From Clostridium acidisoli DSM 12555 (lineage in GTDB: Bacteria > Bacillota > Clostridia > Clostridiales > Clostridiaceae): 64,000 bases of DNA. Below are positions 27,351 to 36,140 of the stretch, piece by piece; position 1 is the first letter of the stretch; each line of letters starts with the position of its first letter. The translations under genes and the position numbers were made by a program. The stretch is from the NCBI RefSeq assembly GCF_900176305.1, contig NZ_FWXH01000002.1, forward strand, positions 958,522 through 1,022,521, read 5' to 3'. Under the pieces are notes generated by a model. That model was not told the origin of the DNA. It made no database searches and saw nothing but the letters and a program-made list of their open reading frames with translations.

Positions 27351-27398
27351 CTATAATAATATTGATACACTATTTTTATTGTATCAATATTATTATAG
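27351..27398. promoter_or_regulatory. Perfect 19-bp palindrome overlapping the levR ribosome binding site
   Basis: Arms 27351-27369 and 27380-27398 are exact inverse complements around a 10-base spacer. In the mRNA the 3' arm ends in the first two bases of the AGGAGG that serves levR. It could be an operator or an RNA hairpin limiting translation. Confidence 0.7.
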
Positions 27399-27467
27399 AA
27401 GTTATATGTATAAGTTTCAATGCTACAATTTTATGTATTAGTGATTTGTTTAATAAATAAAATTTTT

Positions 27468-28076
27468 TATTCGTAATAGTTAGAAATTGCGAAGTAAGTA
27501 GGTTAAAGAATTAACGGTAATGCCGTTAATGGTGAGAGAATTTGCTTTCAGCAAAAGGTTTATGATGATTTTTCTACGCTATGCTGCGAAAAATCTTTGA
27601 ACTTAAATGTATAATAATCTGAAGTATGTTGCCATTCATTTTTTTGACCGAAGGTCGTAATGTTTAGCGTATGAGTATTTATTAGCATATTAACCAATAA
27701 TATGAACACTAAAGGCTACGCCTAAAAGCAAAACCTACGGTTAAAATATATTGTAGAGTTGTCTCTAAATATTAAGACATATAAACTTTCAGGTGGAGCT
27801 TTTTGCCATCTGAAAGTTAGAAATCGTTATCCAGAGACGTAGCAGCCGTTATCTCCCACTTTGAAGAAGATGGGAGTGTTACGGATGGTAGTCATCGGAT
27901 AAATTAATTATTTTTCCGACCTAAGGAGGAAAAATTTCCTTGACCTGTTACGTAAGTAACTTCTCTCACCTTTTACGGCTTTAGCCTCGTCAAATCTTTC
28001 CTCTAGCCGAAGGCTTTCTTTAATCTTTTTATCTAGCTTTAGCTACGATAAAATTCTTTAGTCCTTGCTTCGTAAT
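27468..28076. repeat. Large palindrome-rich non-coding repeat R1, copy 1 (interrupted)
   Basis: About 600 bases without a credible gene between levR and the HAD gene. Imperfect terminal inverted repeats of about 27 bases (ATTGCGAAGTAAG at the left, CTTGCTTCGTAAT at the right) enclose many short hairpins such as GACCGAAGGTC, AGCCGAAGGCT and TTAACGGTAATGCCGTTAA. A related copy lies at 35637-36138. This copy carries an extra insertion, roughly 27750-27945, that contains the smaller structured element described at 27783. Confidence 0.75.
27783..27903 (+). repeat. Structured element, copy A, nested in R1
   Basis: Two hairpins: CTTTCAGGTGG pairing with CCATCTGAAAG, then CGTAGCAGCCGTTATCTCCC with a CCCACTTT/GATGGGAG stem followed by ACGGATGGTAG. 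The same order and similar sequence occur on the minus strand at 45135-45268, and the first hairpin again at 36724-36785, with changes on both sides of the stems. The look is that of a non-autonomous transposon-associated RNA (IS200/IS605 or IscB type); this is inference. Confidence 0.5.
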
Positions 28077-28105
28077 CTCTTTGTATTATGATTCAACATA
28101 ATTAC

Positions 28106-28951
28106 TCAGCAACCTGTATTAAGTATAAATTTATCTATAACTTTTGCAACTCCGTCATTATCATTAGTATCTGTTATATAATCTGCCTTGCTTTTAACAA
28201 GTTCTGTGCCATTTCCCATTGCAACTCCAAGTCCAGCATATTCTATCATGGATAAATCATTTTGACTATCTCCAATAGTTATTATTTCATCCCTTTTAAT
28301 ATTGTAGTATTTAGCTAGAGCTTCAACTGCTTGTCCCTTTGATACACAACTTGAAGTTATCTCAATATTTTTTTTACTTGAACTTACGATTTCTAATGTT
28401 TTTACTTTTTTAAATTCTTCTTTTGAGCCATTAAGTTTTTGTTCATTAATATTTATTATTTCACATTTTATAATATCTTCATCGTTTTTTTCTATATATT
28501 TAAGTAATTTATCGGTTGATATGTATTTTATGCTCATTTTGCCGTCTTCAGCATTTATCATTGACTTTAAGAAAAGATATTTTGTTATTATATACACAAA
28601 CCTACTAGAGCAAATTATACTATTGTGAGTATTTAAATTTACTTTTAGTTTATGTTTTTCACAAATATCTATAATTTTTTTTAAATTATAAGCTCCAAGC
28701 TTGTTTTTATAAATAACTTTATCTTCTGTTTTTTCTTTTATAATCGCTCCATTAGAAGCTATAACCGGTGATTTTACTCCAATTAAATTTGAATAAAAAG
28801 CAGCATTATTATACACTCTCCCAGTAGCAATAACAACATGTACACCTAATTCATGTGCTTTTCTAATAGCATTTTTTGTATATTCGCTTACTATCTTCTT
28901 TCTATTTAAAAGTGTTCCATCCATGTCAATACACAATAATTTATATTTCAT
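28106..28951 (-). CDS. Cof-type HAD family phosphatase
   Basis: A 281-residue haloacid dehalogenase-type phosphatase of the Cof (class IIB cap) subfamily. Motif I is DMDGTLLN near the N-terminus, a conserved Lys (SKGQAVEAL) follows, and motif IV is GDSQNDLSMIEYAG near 230-245. Such enzymes dephosphorylate sugar phosphates or flavin precursors. The start at 28951 (MKYKLL) follows AGGTG; an in-frame GTG at 28960 is part of that site. It stands alone; substrate unknown. Confidence 0.87.
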   Translation of the reverse strand: MKYKLLCIDMDGTLLNRKKIVSEYTKNAIRKAHELGVHVVIATGRVYNNAAFYSNLIGVKSPVIASNGAIIKEKTEDKVIYKNKLGAYNLKKIIDICEKHKLKVNLNTHNSIICSSRFVYIITKYLFLKSMINAEDGKMSIKYISTDKLLKYIEKNDEDIIKCEIININEQKLNGSKEEFKKVKTLEIVSSSKKNIEITSSCVSKGQAVEALAKYYNIKRDEIITIGDSQNDLSMIEYAGLGVAMGNGTELVKSKADYITDTNDNDGVAKVIDKFILNTGC

Positions 28952-29059
28952 TTCTATCACCTACACAATTTATTTAACTTCTGCAAATGTACCTATTTTA
29001 GAATTATAACATAAAATATTGTGCTTCTATTTTAACTACACTTTAAGTTTATATTAATT

Positions 29060-29617
29060 TTAACTGTTGAGAAACCATATTGCAAAATTCAAAACTCCTG
29101 CAAATGAAACCCATAAAATATATGGTATCATTAACCAGCCTGCAATTTTGTCAATTTTAAAAAATTCAAAGGTTGTTAGCATTATAAATACAAGTAACAA
29201 AAGCAATTCTACAAACGCAAGCCCATATAGTCTAAATCTAAAAAATATAATTGTCCATAAGAAATTTAAAAACAATTGTATTCCATACAATACTAGTGCT
29301 TTTTTAGTATCTTTACCTGCTTTTCCTTGCTGACATATTCTATATGCAGCAAGCCCCATAAGTATGTATAAAACTGTCCAAACAATTGGGAACACCCAGG
29401 CCGGTGGTGCAAATATTGGTTTTGTAAAAGTTTCATAATCTTTCATATTACTCATTCCTAGGAATCCACTTAAGCCCCCTACCGCTAAAGCTATAAATAC
29501 ACTTAAAATAAGATCAACTATTTTAACTTTCCCACCTACTTTTAATATCCCAAACACTTTGATGCACTTCCCCTTTTTATTATTTAGTAACCTCATGAAA
29601 TTATATTTATTGAGCAT
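29060..29617 (-). CDS. tspO: TspO/MBR family membrane protein
   Basis: A five-helix protein of the TspO/peripheral benzodiazepine receptor family, with the hallmark PPAWVFPIVWTVLYILMG and a Trp-rich C-terminal half (FLNFLWTIIFF, GWLMIPYILWVSF). TspO proteins bind porphyrins and lipids. The frame is 185 residues from 29617, about 30 longer than usual, so the true start may lie inside, near 29530; no start has a good ribosome site. It begins 12 bases after the second HelD gene and may be co-transcribed with it. Note the ahb heme genes elsewhere in the window. Confidence 0.82.
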   Translation of the reverse strand: MLNKYNFMRLLNNKKGKCIKVFGILKVGGKVKIVDLILSVFIALAVGGLSGFLGMSNMKDYETFTKPIFAPPAWVFPIVWTVLYILMGLAAYRICQQGKAGKDTKKALVLYGIQLFLNFLWTIIFFRFRLYGLAFVELLLLLVFIMLTTFEFFKIDKIAGWLMIPYILWVSFAGVLNFAIWFLNS

Positions 29618-29629
29618 CCAATTATATAC

Positions 29630-31858
29630 CTAAATCAAGTGACTTTTTTCTCCAGTATAACAAATTATTAATCTATGAAGAGCTCTAGTGCATGCTATAT
29701 AAAGCAATCTTCTATCCAATTTGCTGCTATAATTTTTATTTGATACATCATAAATTATAACCGCATCAAATTCTAAACCTTTTGCCATATAAGTTGAAAC
29801 AATAACTGTACCCTTTTTAACTTCTCTATCATTTTCACTTAGTCCATTCACCTTAATTAATTTGCTTAAATTTTTATATGCTTCATTCTTCTGTTCTTCC
29901 GTTTTACATATAATACCTACAGATTCAAAACCATCCTCATAACATTTTTTTAAAGCACTAACTATCTCATTATTAATGTCATTAAAATTATTCTTATGGA
30001 AGATTAGCGGCTCTTCTTCATGCCTTATAAAAGGTTCTATTCCATCGCTACTTTCTAATAATTTTCGAGAAAATAAATTTATTTCATAAGAAGATCTATA
30101 ACTCTTTTTTAAGGATAATTTAGTCCATTTATTTTTGTTTAATATATGAATTATTTCATTATATATATTATTGTTTTTTTCTTTTTCAACTATTTGATTA
30201 TAGTCACCTAATACTGTGTATCTTGCATTTTTAAATAGCATGCTAAATATCTTATATTGAATTGGATAATAATCCTGTGCTTCATCAATAACAACCTGCC
30301 TAATCTCTTCATAAGCTTCATTTCCGCCTATAATTAATTTAATATATAATATTGGGGCACAATCTTCAAATTCCACGTATCCATTTTTAATTCTACTGTA
30401 AGTTTCTGATAACACCTCTTCTATATTTTGTGGCAGTTTTATTCCATATGAAAGCCTATAAAACAGTTCTTTTTTACAGAACAGTATTTTATACATTTCA
30501 AAATAATCTACAATTGTAAAACTCCTTATATCTCTTAATGTGCTTTTGAATTTTTTTATTGATAAAAGTCTGCTAAAAGCTTTTGCATCAAATTCATGCC
30601 AAGGATACTGCCTAACAATCTGTTCAAGTTTTGATACTCTTCCTTTTCTCATAGGCTGAATTTTATATAATATCCTGTTCTCCATTCTTTTAAGTCTTCT
30701 ACATATAGGCATATTAATTTTATTATTAAGAAACTCATTTTTTAACTCTTGTCTTGTTTCTACAATAGTTCCATCATAAGAAATATCCTTAAAATTTATT
30801 AAATTATGTTCATAATATTTTATAAATCTATCTAAAATTGTAACAAAATCCATAGAGCCTTTAAATGTAATATTGTCCGTTTTCGTTTTCCTTTTATCAA
30901 AGTTTTTTTCATTAATTATATTTTCTAAAACTTCATTTCTAGTTTGTATTTTAAATCTGTTTCCAAAAGTCTTCTTTATTATTTCATCATAAGTTATTTC
31001 CCTTACATTTTCTTCTCCAAGTTCAGGTAAAACATCAGAAATATAGTTACTAAAAATAGAATTGGGGGATATTATCACTATATTATTTGATTCTAATTTT
31101 TTTCCTAAATAAGCATAAAGGAGAAATGCAATTCTGTGCAAAGCTATAGAAGTTTTCCCACTACCAGCTGTTCCTTGAACAATTAATAATTCATTTTCAA
31201 TATCTCTTATAATTATGTCTTGCTCTTTTTGAATTGTTTCTACTATATTTTTCATTTTATTTGAGGAATTATTACCCAATACCTGCTGAAGTATTTCATC
31301 ATTAATTCCAGTACTGCTGTCAAAATAATATTTTAGCTTTGATTTTTCAATCTTGTATTGTCTTTTTATCATAATTTCACCATTAATATTTCCAACTGGT
31401 GATTTATATGTTGCTCCTCCTATTTCATGCCTATAGAACATACTAGCTACAGGTGATCTCCAATCATAAACATATATTTCGTTTGTTTTATTATCCATAA
31501 TATTAAATCTGCCTATATATATTTTTTCCTTTTCTTCATAACTATCTTCAATAAAATCAAATCTTCCAAAGTAGGGGGATGATATACTTTTTTTATATTT
31601 TTTCAATTCCTTTTGACCTAAATAAAAATTTCTATTGGCCGTCTCTACTGCAAAAAGTTGAACATTAATATCTGCCATCTTATCACTGTCATTAGAAAAA
31701 TGTGCGCTATTTTCCCACATCTCTTTACCTGCTGCTCTAAATTTATTTAATTTTTCATCAAACTCAATTTCAAGTGTTTTAATACTGTCCTTTACAAATT
31801 TTAGAGTGTTGTCTAGATACCTTTCTTCTAATTCCTTTTCATTGTTCAATTTTGACAT
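29630..31858 (-). CDS. HelD-like RNA polymerase-associated helicase family protein (second copy)
   Basis: A 742-residue HelD-type protein, similar in layout to the one at 15506-17788 but clearly diverged. Walker A GTAGSGKT, Walker B VIDEAQD, SYRSS and ACTRALH motifs are intact; an N-terminal coiled coil (about 1-80) is present. The start at 31858 (MSKLNN) has GGAGG eight bases upstream; an in-frame ATG at 31888 does not. Two paralogues in 16 kb suggest different conditions or partners. No regulator gene is adjacent. Confidence 0.84.
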   Translation of the reverse strand: MSKLNNEKELEERYLDNTLKFVKDSIKTLEIEFDEKLNKFRAAGKEMWENSAHFSNDSDKMADINVQLFAVETANRNFYLGQKELKKYKKSISSPYFGRFDFIEDSYEEKEKIYIGRFNIMDNKTNEIYVYDWRSPVASMFYRHEIGGATYKSPVGNINGEIMIKRQYKIEKSKLKYYFDSSTGINDEILQQVLGNNSSNKMKNIVETIQKEQDIIIRDIENELLIVQGTAGSGKTSIALHRIAFLLYAYLGKKLESNNIVIISPNSIFSNYISDVLPELGEENVREITYDEIIKKTFGNRFKIQTRNEVLENIINEKNFDKRKTKTDNITFKGSMDFVTILDRFIKYYEHNLINFKDISYDGTIVETRQELKNEFLNNKINMPICRRLKRMENRILYKIQPMRKGRVSKLEQIVRQYPWHEFDAKAFSRLLSIKKFKSTLRDIRSFTIVDYFEMYKILFCKKELFYRLSYGIKLPQNIEEVLSETYSRIKNGYVEFEDCAPILYIKLIIGGNEAYEEIRQVVIDEAQDYYPIQYKIFSMLFKNARYTVLGDYNQIVEKEKNNNIYNEIIHILNKNKWTKLSLKKSYRSSYEINLFSRKLLESSDGIEPFIRHEEEPLIFHKNNFNDINNEIVSALKKCYEDGFESVGIICKTEEQKNEAYKNLSKLIKVNGLSENDREVKKGTVIVSTYMAKGLEFDAVIIYDVSNKNYSSKLDRRLLYIACTRALHRLIICYTGEKSHLI

Positions 31859-31966
31859 TATATCTTCCTCCAAAAAAACTATTGACATTTATATTTGTTT
31901 TATGTTATGATACTATTGATAATTATAAATATTTTTATATACATGTCTAATTATTAATTATAAACA

Positions 31967-32001
31967 AAAAGTGCACTCATGTAAACCATGAATACACTTT
32001 T
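31967..32001. terminator. Terminator after the carbonic anhydrase-like gene
   Basis: Arms 31967-31981 and 31987-32001 pair with two mismatches around a short loop and T-rich flanks on both strands. Confidence 0.65.
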
Positions 32002-32015
32002 ATTTTTTTGAGGAT

Positions 32016-32555
32016 TTATTCCTCAATCATATATATAAGATTGTCTTCTACATTATATAACAGCGGAGCAATTAAAATGCTTGGATACAATTTTCTTAAT
32101 CTGTTAACTTCACTTATAGCAAAATTCACTTCATTACCAATTTCGCAAATAGGAGCAAAACTATTAAAATAATCTTCAGCATGAATTGCCTTCCATCCCG
32201 TAGCCTTTGTTATTCCATTAACTATAGCCTCTTTTCTTCCTGCTAAATTTACCATGCCGCAATCACTATGTACAATTATGGCAATAGCTTTAGCCCCTCC
32301 AAATCCAAGAGCATATGAAACATAAAAATCGCTATTATGTAAGTTTCCGCCGCCTGTTCTAATTACATAAGCAAAATTCTGAGGAATATTAATTTGTATT
32401 CTATTATCCATACAAGTACCAATTAGCAATTCCGGAACTTTAACCTTATCACAACTTTTATTTAAATTATGATATTCTAGAAGTTTACTAATTGGAGTGT
32501 TTTTATATTTATTCAAAATATCATCTTTATATGTTACTTTTATAAGTTTATTCAT
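32016..32555 (-). CDS. Beta-class carbonic anhydrase-like protein
   Basis: A 179-residue protein with the zinc site of beta-carbonic anhydrases: Cys48, Asp50 and Arg52 in CMDNR, His96 and Cys99 in HSDCG. These enzymes interconvert CO2 and bicarbonate in the cytoplasm. The protein is of the short, type II-like group and its ICEIGNE tail replaces the usual C-terminal helices, so activity is likely but not certain. A GGAG site precedes the ATG. It follows the trans-sulfuration genes on the same strand but with its own spacing. Confidence 0.8.
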   Translation of the reverse strand: MNKLIKVTYKDDILNKYKNTPISKLLEYHNLNKSCDKVKVPELLIGTCMDNRIQINIPQNFAYVIRTGGGNLHNSDFYVSYALGFGGAKAIAIIVHSDCGMVNLAGRKEAIVNGITKATGWKAIHAEDYFNSFAPICEIGNEVNFAISEVNRLRKLYPSILIAPLLYNVEDNLIYMIEE

Positions 32556-32617
32556 AGTTCCTCCATTAAAAACACTAAATTTTTAATAGATATTATATCA
32601 TAAAATTCAATTATATC

Positions 32618-33754
32618 CTATGCTTCTAATGCTATTTTAAAATCTTTTATTAAATCCTCAATATCCTCAAGCCCAACCGAAACTCTTATTAAGGTATCTT
32701 TTATTCCAAGTTTTTCTCTTTCTTCTTTGGGTATTGATGCGTGAGACATTTTAACTGGATAAGATACAATTGTTTCAACTCCTCCTAGGCTTACGGCTAC
32801 CGCTGCAAGTTTTACATTTTTCATAAATTTTATTGCAGTCTCTACAGTTTTTGTTTCAAATGAAAGAACGGCACCGCCACCTTTAGCCTGTGAAAAATGT
32901 ATGTCACTTCCTTCATGTGTTTTAAGTCCTGGATAATACACTTTCTCTACTAAATCCTGCTCATTTAACCATTCTGTAAGTTTTGCAGCACTTTTTTGCT
33001 CTTGATCAAGTCTAACTTTAAGAGTTTTAAGTCCACGTAAAATTAACCAAGAATCTTGAGGTCCAAGTATTGCTCCAAAGGCATTTTGAACAAAATACAC
33101 TCTTTCTGCCAATTTCTCTCCTTTTACTGCAACAAGTCCACCAACAACATCACTATGCCCGCTAATAAATTTAGTAGCACTGTGTACTACTATATCCGCA
33201 CCAAGTTTTATTGGATTTTGTAAATATGGTGACATAAATGTATTATCCACAATAACTATAATATTGTGTTCTTTAGCAATTTTAATAATTGCATGAAAAT
33301 TTGTGATCTTTAATAGTGGATTTGATGGTGATTCTAAGAATATAGCTTTTGTGTTTTCCCTTATATGTTCTCTTACTTCATCAACGTCTGTAGTATCAAT
33401 AAGACTAGTCTCTACATTAAATTTGCTCAAAAATTGTGAAGTTATTCTATAAGTTCCACCATATACGTCTTTACATGCTATCAAATGATCTCCAGAAGCA
33501 AAAATTGATAATACAGAAGAAATTGCTGCCATACCAGACGAAAAAGCAAATCCTCTGTCTCCACCTTCTAGAATGGCAATACTGTTTTCAAGTGCCTCCC
33601 TAGTTGGATTTCCAGATCTAGAATAGTCATATTTACCAAAATCATCAATATCAAACTGGTGAAAAGTTGAAGTTTGATATATTGGTATACTTATAGCTCC
33701 TGTACTTTTATCTATTTCATTTCCATTATGGATAAGTTTAGTTCCAAAATTCAT
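32618..33754 (-). CDS. metC: Trans-sulfuration PLP enzyme (cystathionine beta-lyase type)
   Basis: A 378-residue Cys/Met metabolism PLP enzyme. The PLP lysine is Lys195 in SATKFISGH; SSGMAAI and the phosphate-binding YGGTYR are conserved. Members convert cystathionine, homocysteine or cysteine. It is the second gene after the SAM-I riboswitch, 15 bases downstream of its paralogue, so both respond to SAM level. In Bacillus the equivalent pair is metI (gamma-synthase) and metC (beta-lyase); by order this is metC-like. The exact reaction cannot be settled by motif alone. Confidence 0.8.
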   Translation of the reverse strand: MNFGTKLIHNGNEIDKSTGAISIPIYQTSTFHQFDIDDFGKYDYSRSGNPTREALENSIAILEGGDRGFAFSSGMAAISSVLSIFASGDHLIACKDVYGGTYRITSQFLSKFNVETSLIDTTDVDEVREHIRENTKAIFLESPSNPLLKITNFHAIIKIAKEHNIIVIVDNTFMSPYLQNPIKLGADIVVHSATKFISGHSDVVGGLVAVKGEKLAERVYFVQNAFGAILGPQDSWLILRGLKTLKVRLDQEQKSAAKLTEWLNEQDLVEKVYYPGLKTHEGSDIHFSQAKGGGAVLSFETKTVETAIKFMKNVKLAAVAVSLGGVETIVSYPVKMSHASIPKEEREKLGIKDTLIRVSVGLEDIEDLIKDFKIALEA

Positions 33755-33769
33755 GTATAAAACCTCCCG

Positions 33770-34921
33770 TTATTTGTTAAAACTTTTATTAAGATCTTCA
33801 ATTAGATCATTTATGTTTTCTATTCCTACTGATAATCTTAAAAGTTTATCAGTAACACCAATTTTGTTTCTTATTTCTTCTGGTATAGCTGCATGAGTTT
33901 GCAAATAAGGATATGTTATAAGGCTTTCCACTCCTCCAAGACTCTCTGCAAAGGAAATAACCTGAACATTTCCAAGTATTTTTTCAACTGTTTCCTTTTT
34001 CTTTACAGTAAATGATAACATTGACCCAAAACCACTTGCTTGTCTTAAACATATTTCATGCCCTTTATTTTCTTTAAACCCTGGATAAAAAACTTCTTCA
34101 ACTTCACTACATTCTTTAAGCCAGTTTGCTATCTCAATAGCATTTTGTTGCTGCTTTTCTAATCTTACTGGTAATGTTTTTATTCCTCTTTGAATTAACC
34201 AACTATCAAACGGAGAGAGCGTTGCTCCAATAGAAACCTGAGCAAATCTAAGTTTTTCAATAAGATCCTCTCTACTTGCCACTAATAATCCAGATAGTGT
34301 ATCGTTATGACCACCTAGGAACTTTGTTCCGCTATGAATTACTATATCAGCTCCAAGGTCTAACGGTTTTTGAAAATATGGAGTTAAAAATGTGTTATCA
34401 ACTATTGTTATAACTCCATTGTTTCTTGCTAATTCTGATATCTTTTTTATATCACTAATTTTCATCATAGGATTTGACGGTGTTTCGATATAAAAAGCTT
34501 TAGTATTATGCTTAATTGCTTTTAAAATCTCCTCTAAATTTGTTGTATCAACATAAGTTACCTCAATCCCATAATTTTTATATACATCTTCAAATAATCT
34601 GTAAGTTCCTCCATATAAATCATCTGATATGATAACATGGTCCCCAGGCAAAAATAATCTCGCTACAGCATCTATAGCTGCCATTCCTGTAGAAAATGCT
34701 AAGCCCTCTTTTCCACCTTCAAGTCTTGCAATGGTCTTTTCAAGTTCTTCTCTTGTAGGATTTTGAAGCCTTGAATAATCATATCCAGTACTTTGGCTTA
34801 GACCTGCATGTTTAAAAGTTGCAGTTTGATATATAGGAACACTTATACTTCCAGTATTTTCACTCCATTCACAACTTCCATGAACGGCTATTGTCTCAAA
34901 ATTTTTACAGTCTCCACACAT
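33770..34921 (-). CDS. metI: Trans-sulfuration PLP enzyme (cystathionine gamma-synthase type)
   Basis: A 383-residue PLP enzyme of the same family. Lys200 in SGTKFLGGHND binds PLP; SDDLYGGTYR and ETPSNPMM are conserved. The N-terminus MCGDC is unusual, with a CxxC pair that might bind metal. It is first in the operon under SAM-I riboswitch control, which places it in methionine synthesis, either O-acylhomoserine plus cysteine to cystathionine or direct sulfhydrylation. Assignment within the family is tentative. Confidence 0.8.
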   Translation of the reverse strand: MCGDCKNFETIAVHGSCEWSENTGSISVPIYQTATFKHAGLSQSTGYDYSRLQNPTREELEKTIARLEGGKEGLAFSTGMAAIDAVARLFLPGDHVIISDDLYGGTYRLFEDVYKNYGIEVTYVDTTNLEEILKAIKHNTKAFYIETPSNPMMKISDIKKISELARNNGVITIVDNTFLTPYFQKPLDLGADIVIHSGTKFLGGHNDTLSGLLVASREDLIEKLRFAQVSIGATLSPFDSWLIQRGIKTLPVRLEKQQQNAIEIANWLKECSEVEEVFYPGFKENKGHEICLRQASGFGSMLSFTVKKKETVEKILGNVQVISFAESLGGVESLITYPYLQTHAAIPEEIRNKIGVTDKLLRLSVGIENINDLIEDLNKSFNK

Positions 34922-34963
34922 AAATTATGCCTCCAATCATAATGTAATTTATAAAATAAAAAA

Positions 34964-34987
34964 GCTGCCTTTCATAAGAAAAGCAGC
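34964..34987 (-). terminator. Expression-platform terminator of the SAM-I riboswitch
   Basis: A GCTGC/GCAGC-based hairpin followed on the minus strand by a T-rich run down to 34953. It lies between the aptamer and the first gene and would form when SAM is bound. Confidence 0.85.
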
Positions 34988-35013
34988 GCACCTATACAAA
35001 ATCCGCGTCTTTC

Positions 35014-35120
35014 CTTATCTTCCAGAAATAAATTTCTGCAGGAATTAACACCGATGCATTCGAATGAGAATGCCGGTTGTTGGGTTTCATAGGGCCAGTC
35101 CCTCCACCTCTCTTGATAAG
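35014..35120 (-). promoter_or_regulatory. SAM-I riboswitch (S-box) aptamer
   Basis: On the minus strand CTTATCAAGAGAGGTGGAGG opens the aptamer, followed by GGCCCTATGAAACCC and TTAATTCCTGC, and closed by AGATAAG pairing with the start. These are the conserved S-box core elements. With SAM bound, the downstream terminator stops transcription of the two trans-sulfuration genes. Confidence 0.96.
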
Positions 35121-35154
35121 AACAAGATTGTTTATATATTTAGTTATTATATAA

Positions 35155-35183
35155 ATAATATACATTTTATCACTTTTAGTCAA
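35155..35183 (-). promoter_or_regulatory. Promoter of the S-box operon
   Basis: TTGACT (35183-35178) and TATTAT (35160-35155), 17 bases apart, with start expected near 35148, about 28 bases before the aptamer. Confidence 0.7.
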
Positions 35184-35284
35184 TACTTTTATTTAATATT
35201 TTGATTTACCATTTGCATTGTAATTTATATTTGTATATAATGTACATTATAGTACTTAGTATATTTTTTATAGTGAGGTAATAT

Positions 35285-35632
35285 ATGAACAGTAATATAA
35301 ATAATGAAACACAGGATTCTTGCATTAATGAAGTTTGCCCTGTAGAAACTGCACTTAACATAATTGGTGGTAAATGGAAAGGTGTCATAATATACAGGTT
35401 ACTTGATGGCAAAAAAAGATTTAATGAATTAAATCGAATGCTTCCCAAAATTACTCACAGAATGCTTACGCTTCAACTAAGAGAACTTGAACGAGATGGA
35501 ATTGTTAAAAGAACTGTTTATGCTGAAGTTCCACCGAAAGTTGAATATGAATTAACGAATTTTGGTCTATCAATTAAACCAATAATATCAGCAATTTATA
35601 ACTTTGGAGTTGAGTATAAAAACCTTAAATAA
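35285..35632 (+). CDS. HxlR family transcriptional regulator
   Basis: A 115-residue MarR-like winged-helix regulator of the HxlR family. The N-terminal Cys pair in SCINEVCPVE precedes GGKWKGVIIYRLLDGKKRF, the family signature; the helix-turn-helix and wing follow (LPKITHRMLTLQLRELERDG). HxlR proteins often sense electrophiles or oxidants through such a cysteine. It is divergent from the S-box operon and has no target gene beside it apart from these. GAGG precedes the ATG. Confidence 0.88.
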   Translation: MNSNINNETQDSCINEVCPVETALNIIGGKWKGVIIYRLLDGKKRFNELNRMLPKITHRMLTLQLRELERDGIVKRTVYAEVPPKVEYELTNFGLSIKPIISAIYNFGVEYKNLK

Positions 35633-35636
35633 AGTT

Positions 35637-36138
35637 TATTCGTAATATAAAGAAATTGCGAAGCAACTGATTAAAGATTTTTACTCTACTACGTTAGTAA
35701 AAAGGTGAAAGATTGCCAGAGTGGCAAAATTAAGGAATTAACGATAATGCCGTTAATGGTGAGAGAATTTGCTTTCAGCAAAATGGGAAAGGATGATTTT
35801 TCTACGCTATGCTACGAAAAATCTTTGAACTTATAATCTAAAGTATATTGACATTCAACTTTTGACTGAAAGTCTTTAGAGTTCGTTCATAAGTATTTAT
35901 TAGAGTATTAACATAACATGAACATCAAAGGCTACGCCTAAAACCAAAACCTACGGTTAAAACATATAAGTCCATTCACTTTAAGCTGTAAAATTCATCT
36001 TTTACCTGTTACTTAAGTAACTTCTCTCACCTTTGACGGCCTTAGCATCGTCAAAGCTTTCATCTAGCCGAAGGCTTTCTTTAATCTTTTTATCTAGCTT
36101 TAGCTATGATAAAATTCTTTAGTCTTTGCTTCACAATT
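35637..36138. repeat. Large palindrome-rich non-coding repeat R1, copy 2
   Basis: About 500 bases filling the space between two convergent genes, related over most of its length to 27468-28076. It has the same terminal inverted repeats (ATTGCGAAGCAA left, TTTGCTTCACAAT right) and the same internal blocks, for example TTTCTACGCTATGCT, GGCTACGCC and CTAGCCGAAGGCTTTC. It lacks the nested element of copy 1 but has an extra segment of about 60 bases (around 35670-35730). No coding frame is credible. Confidence 0.75.
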
Positions 36139-36140
36139 AA

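Noticed and set aside
27841..27903. Group II intron domain V or cyclic-di-GMP riboswitch
   Set aside because: The hairpins do not carry the conserved domain V or GEMM core bases; a transposon-associated RNA fits the repeated pattern better.
34992..35183. 63-residue reading frame on the minus strand
   Set aside because: It lies inside the SAM-I riboswitch, whose conserved bases account for the sequence.
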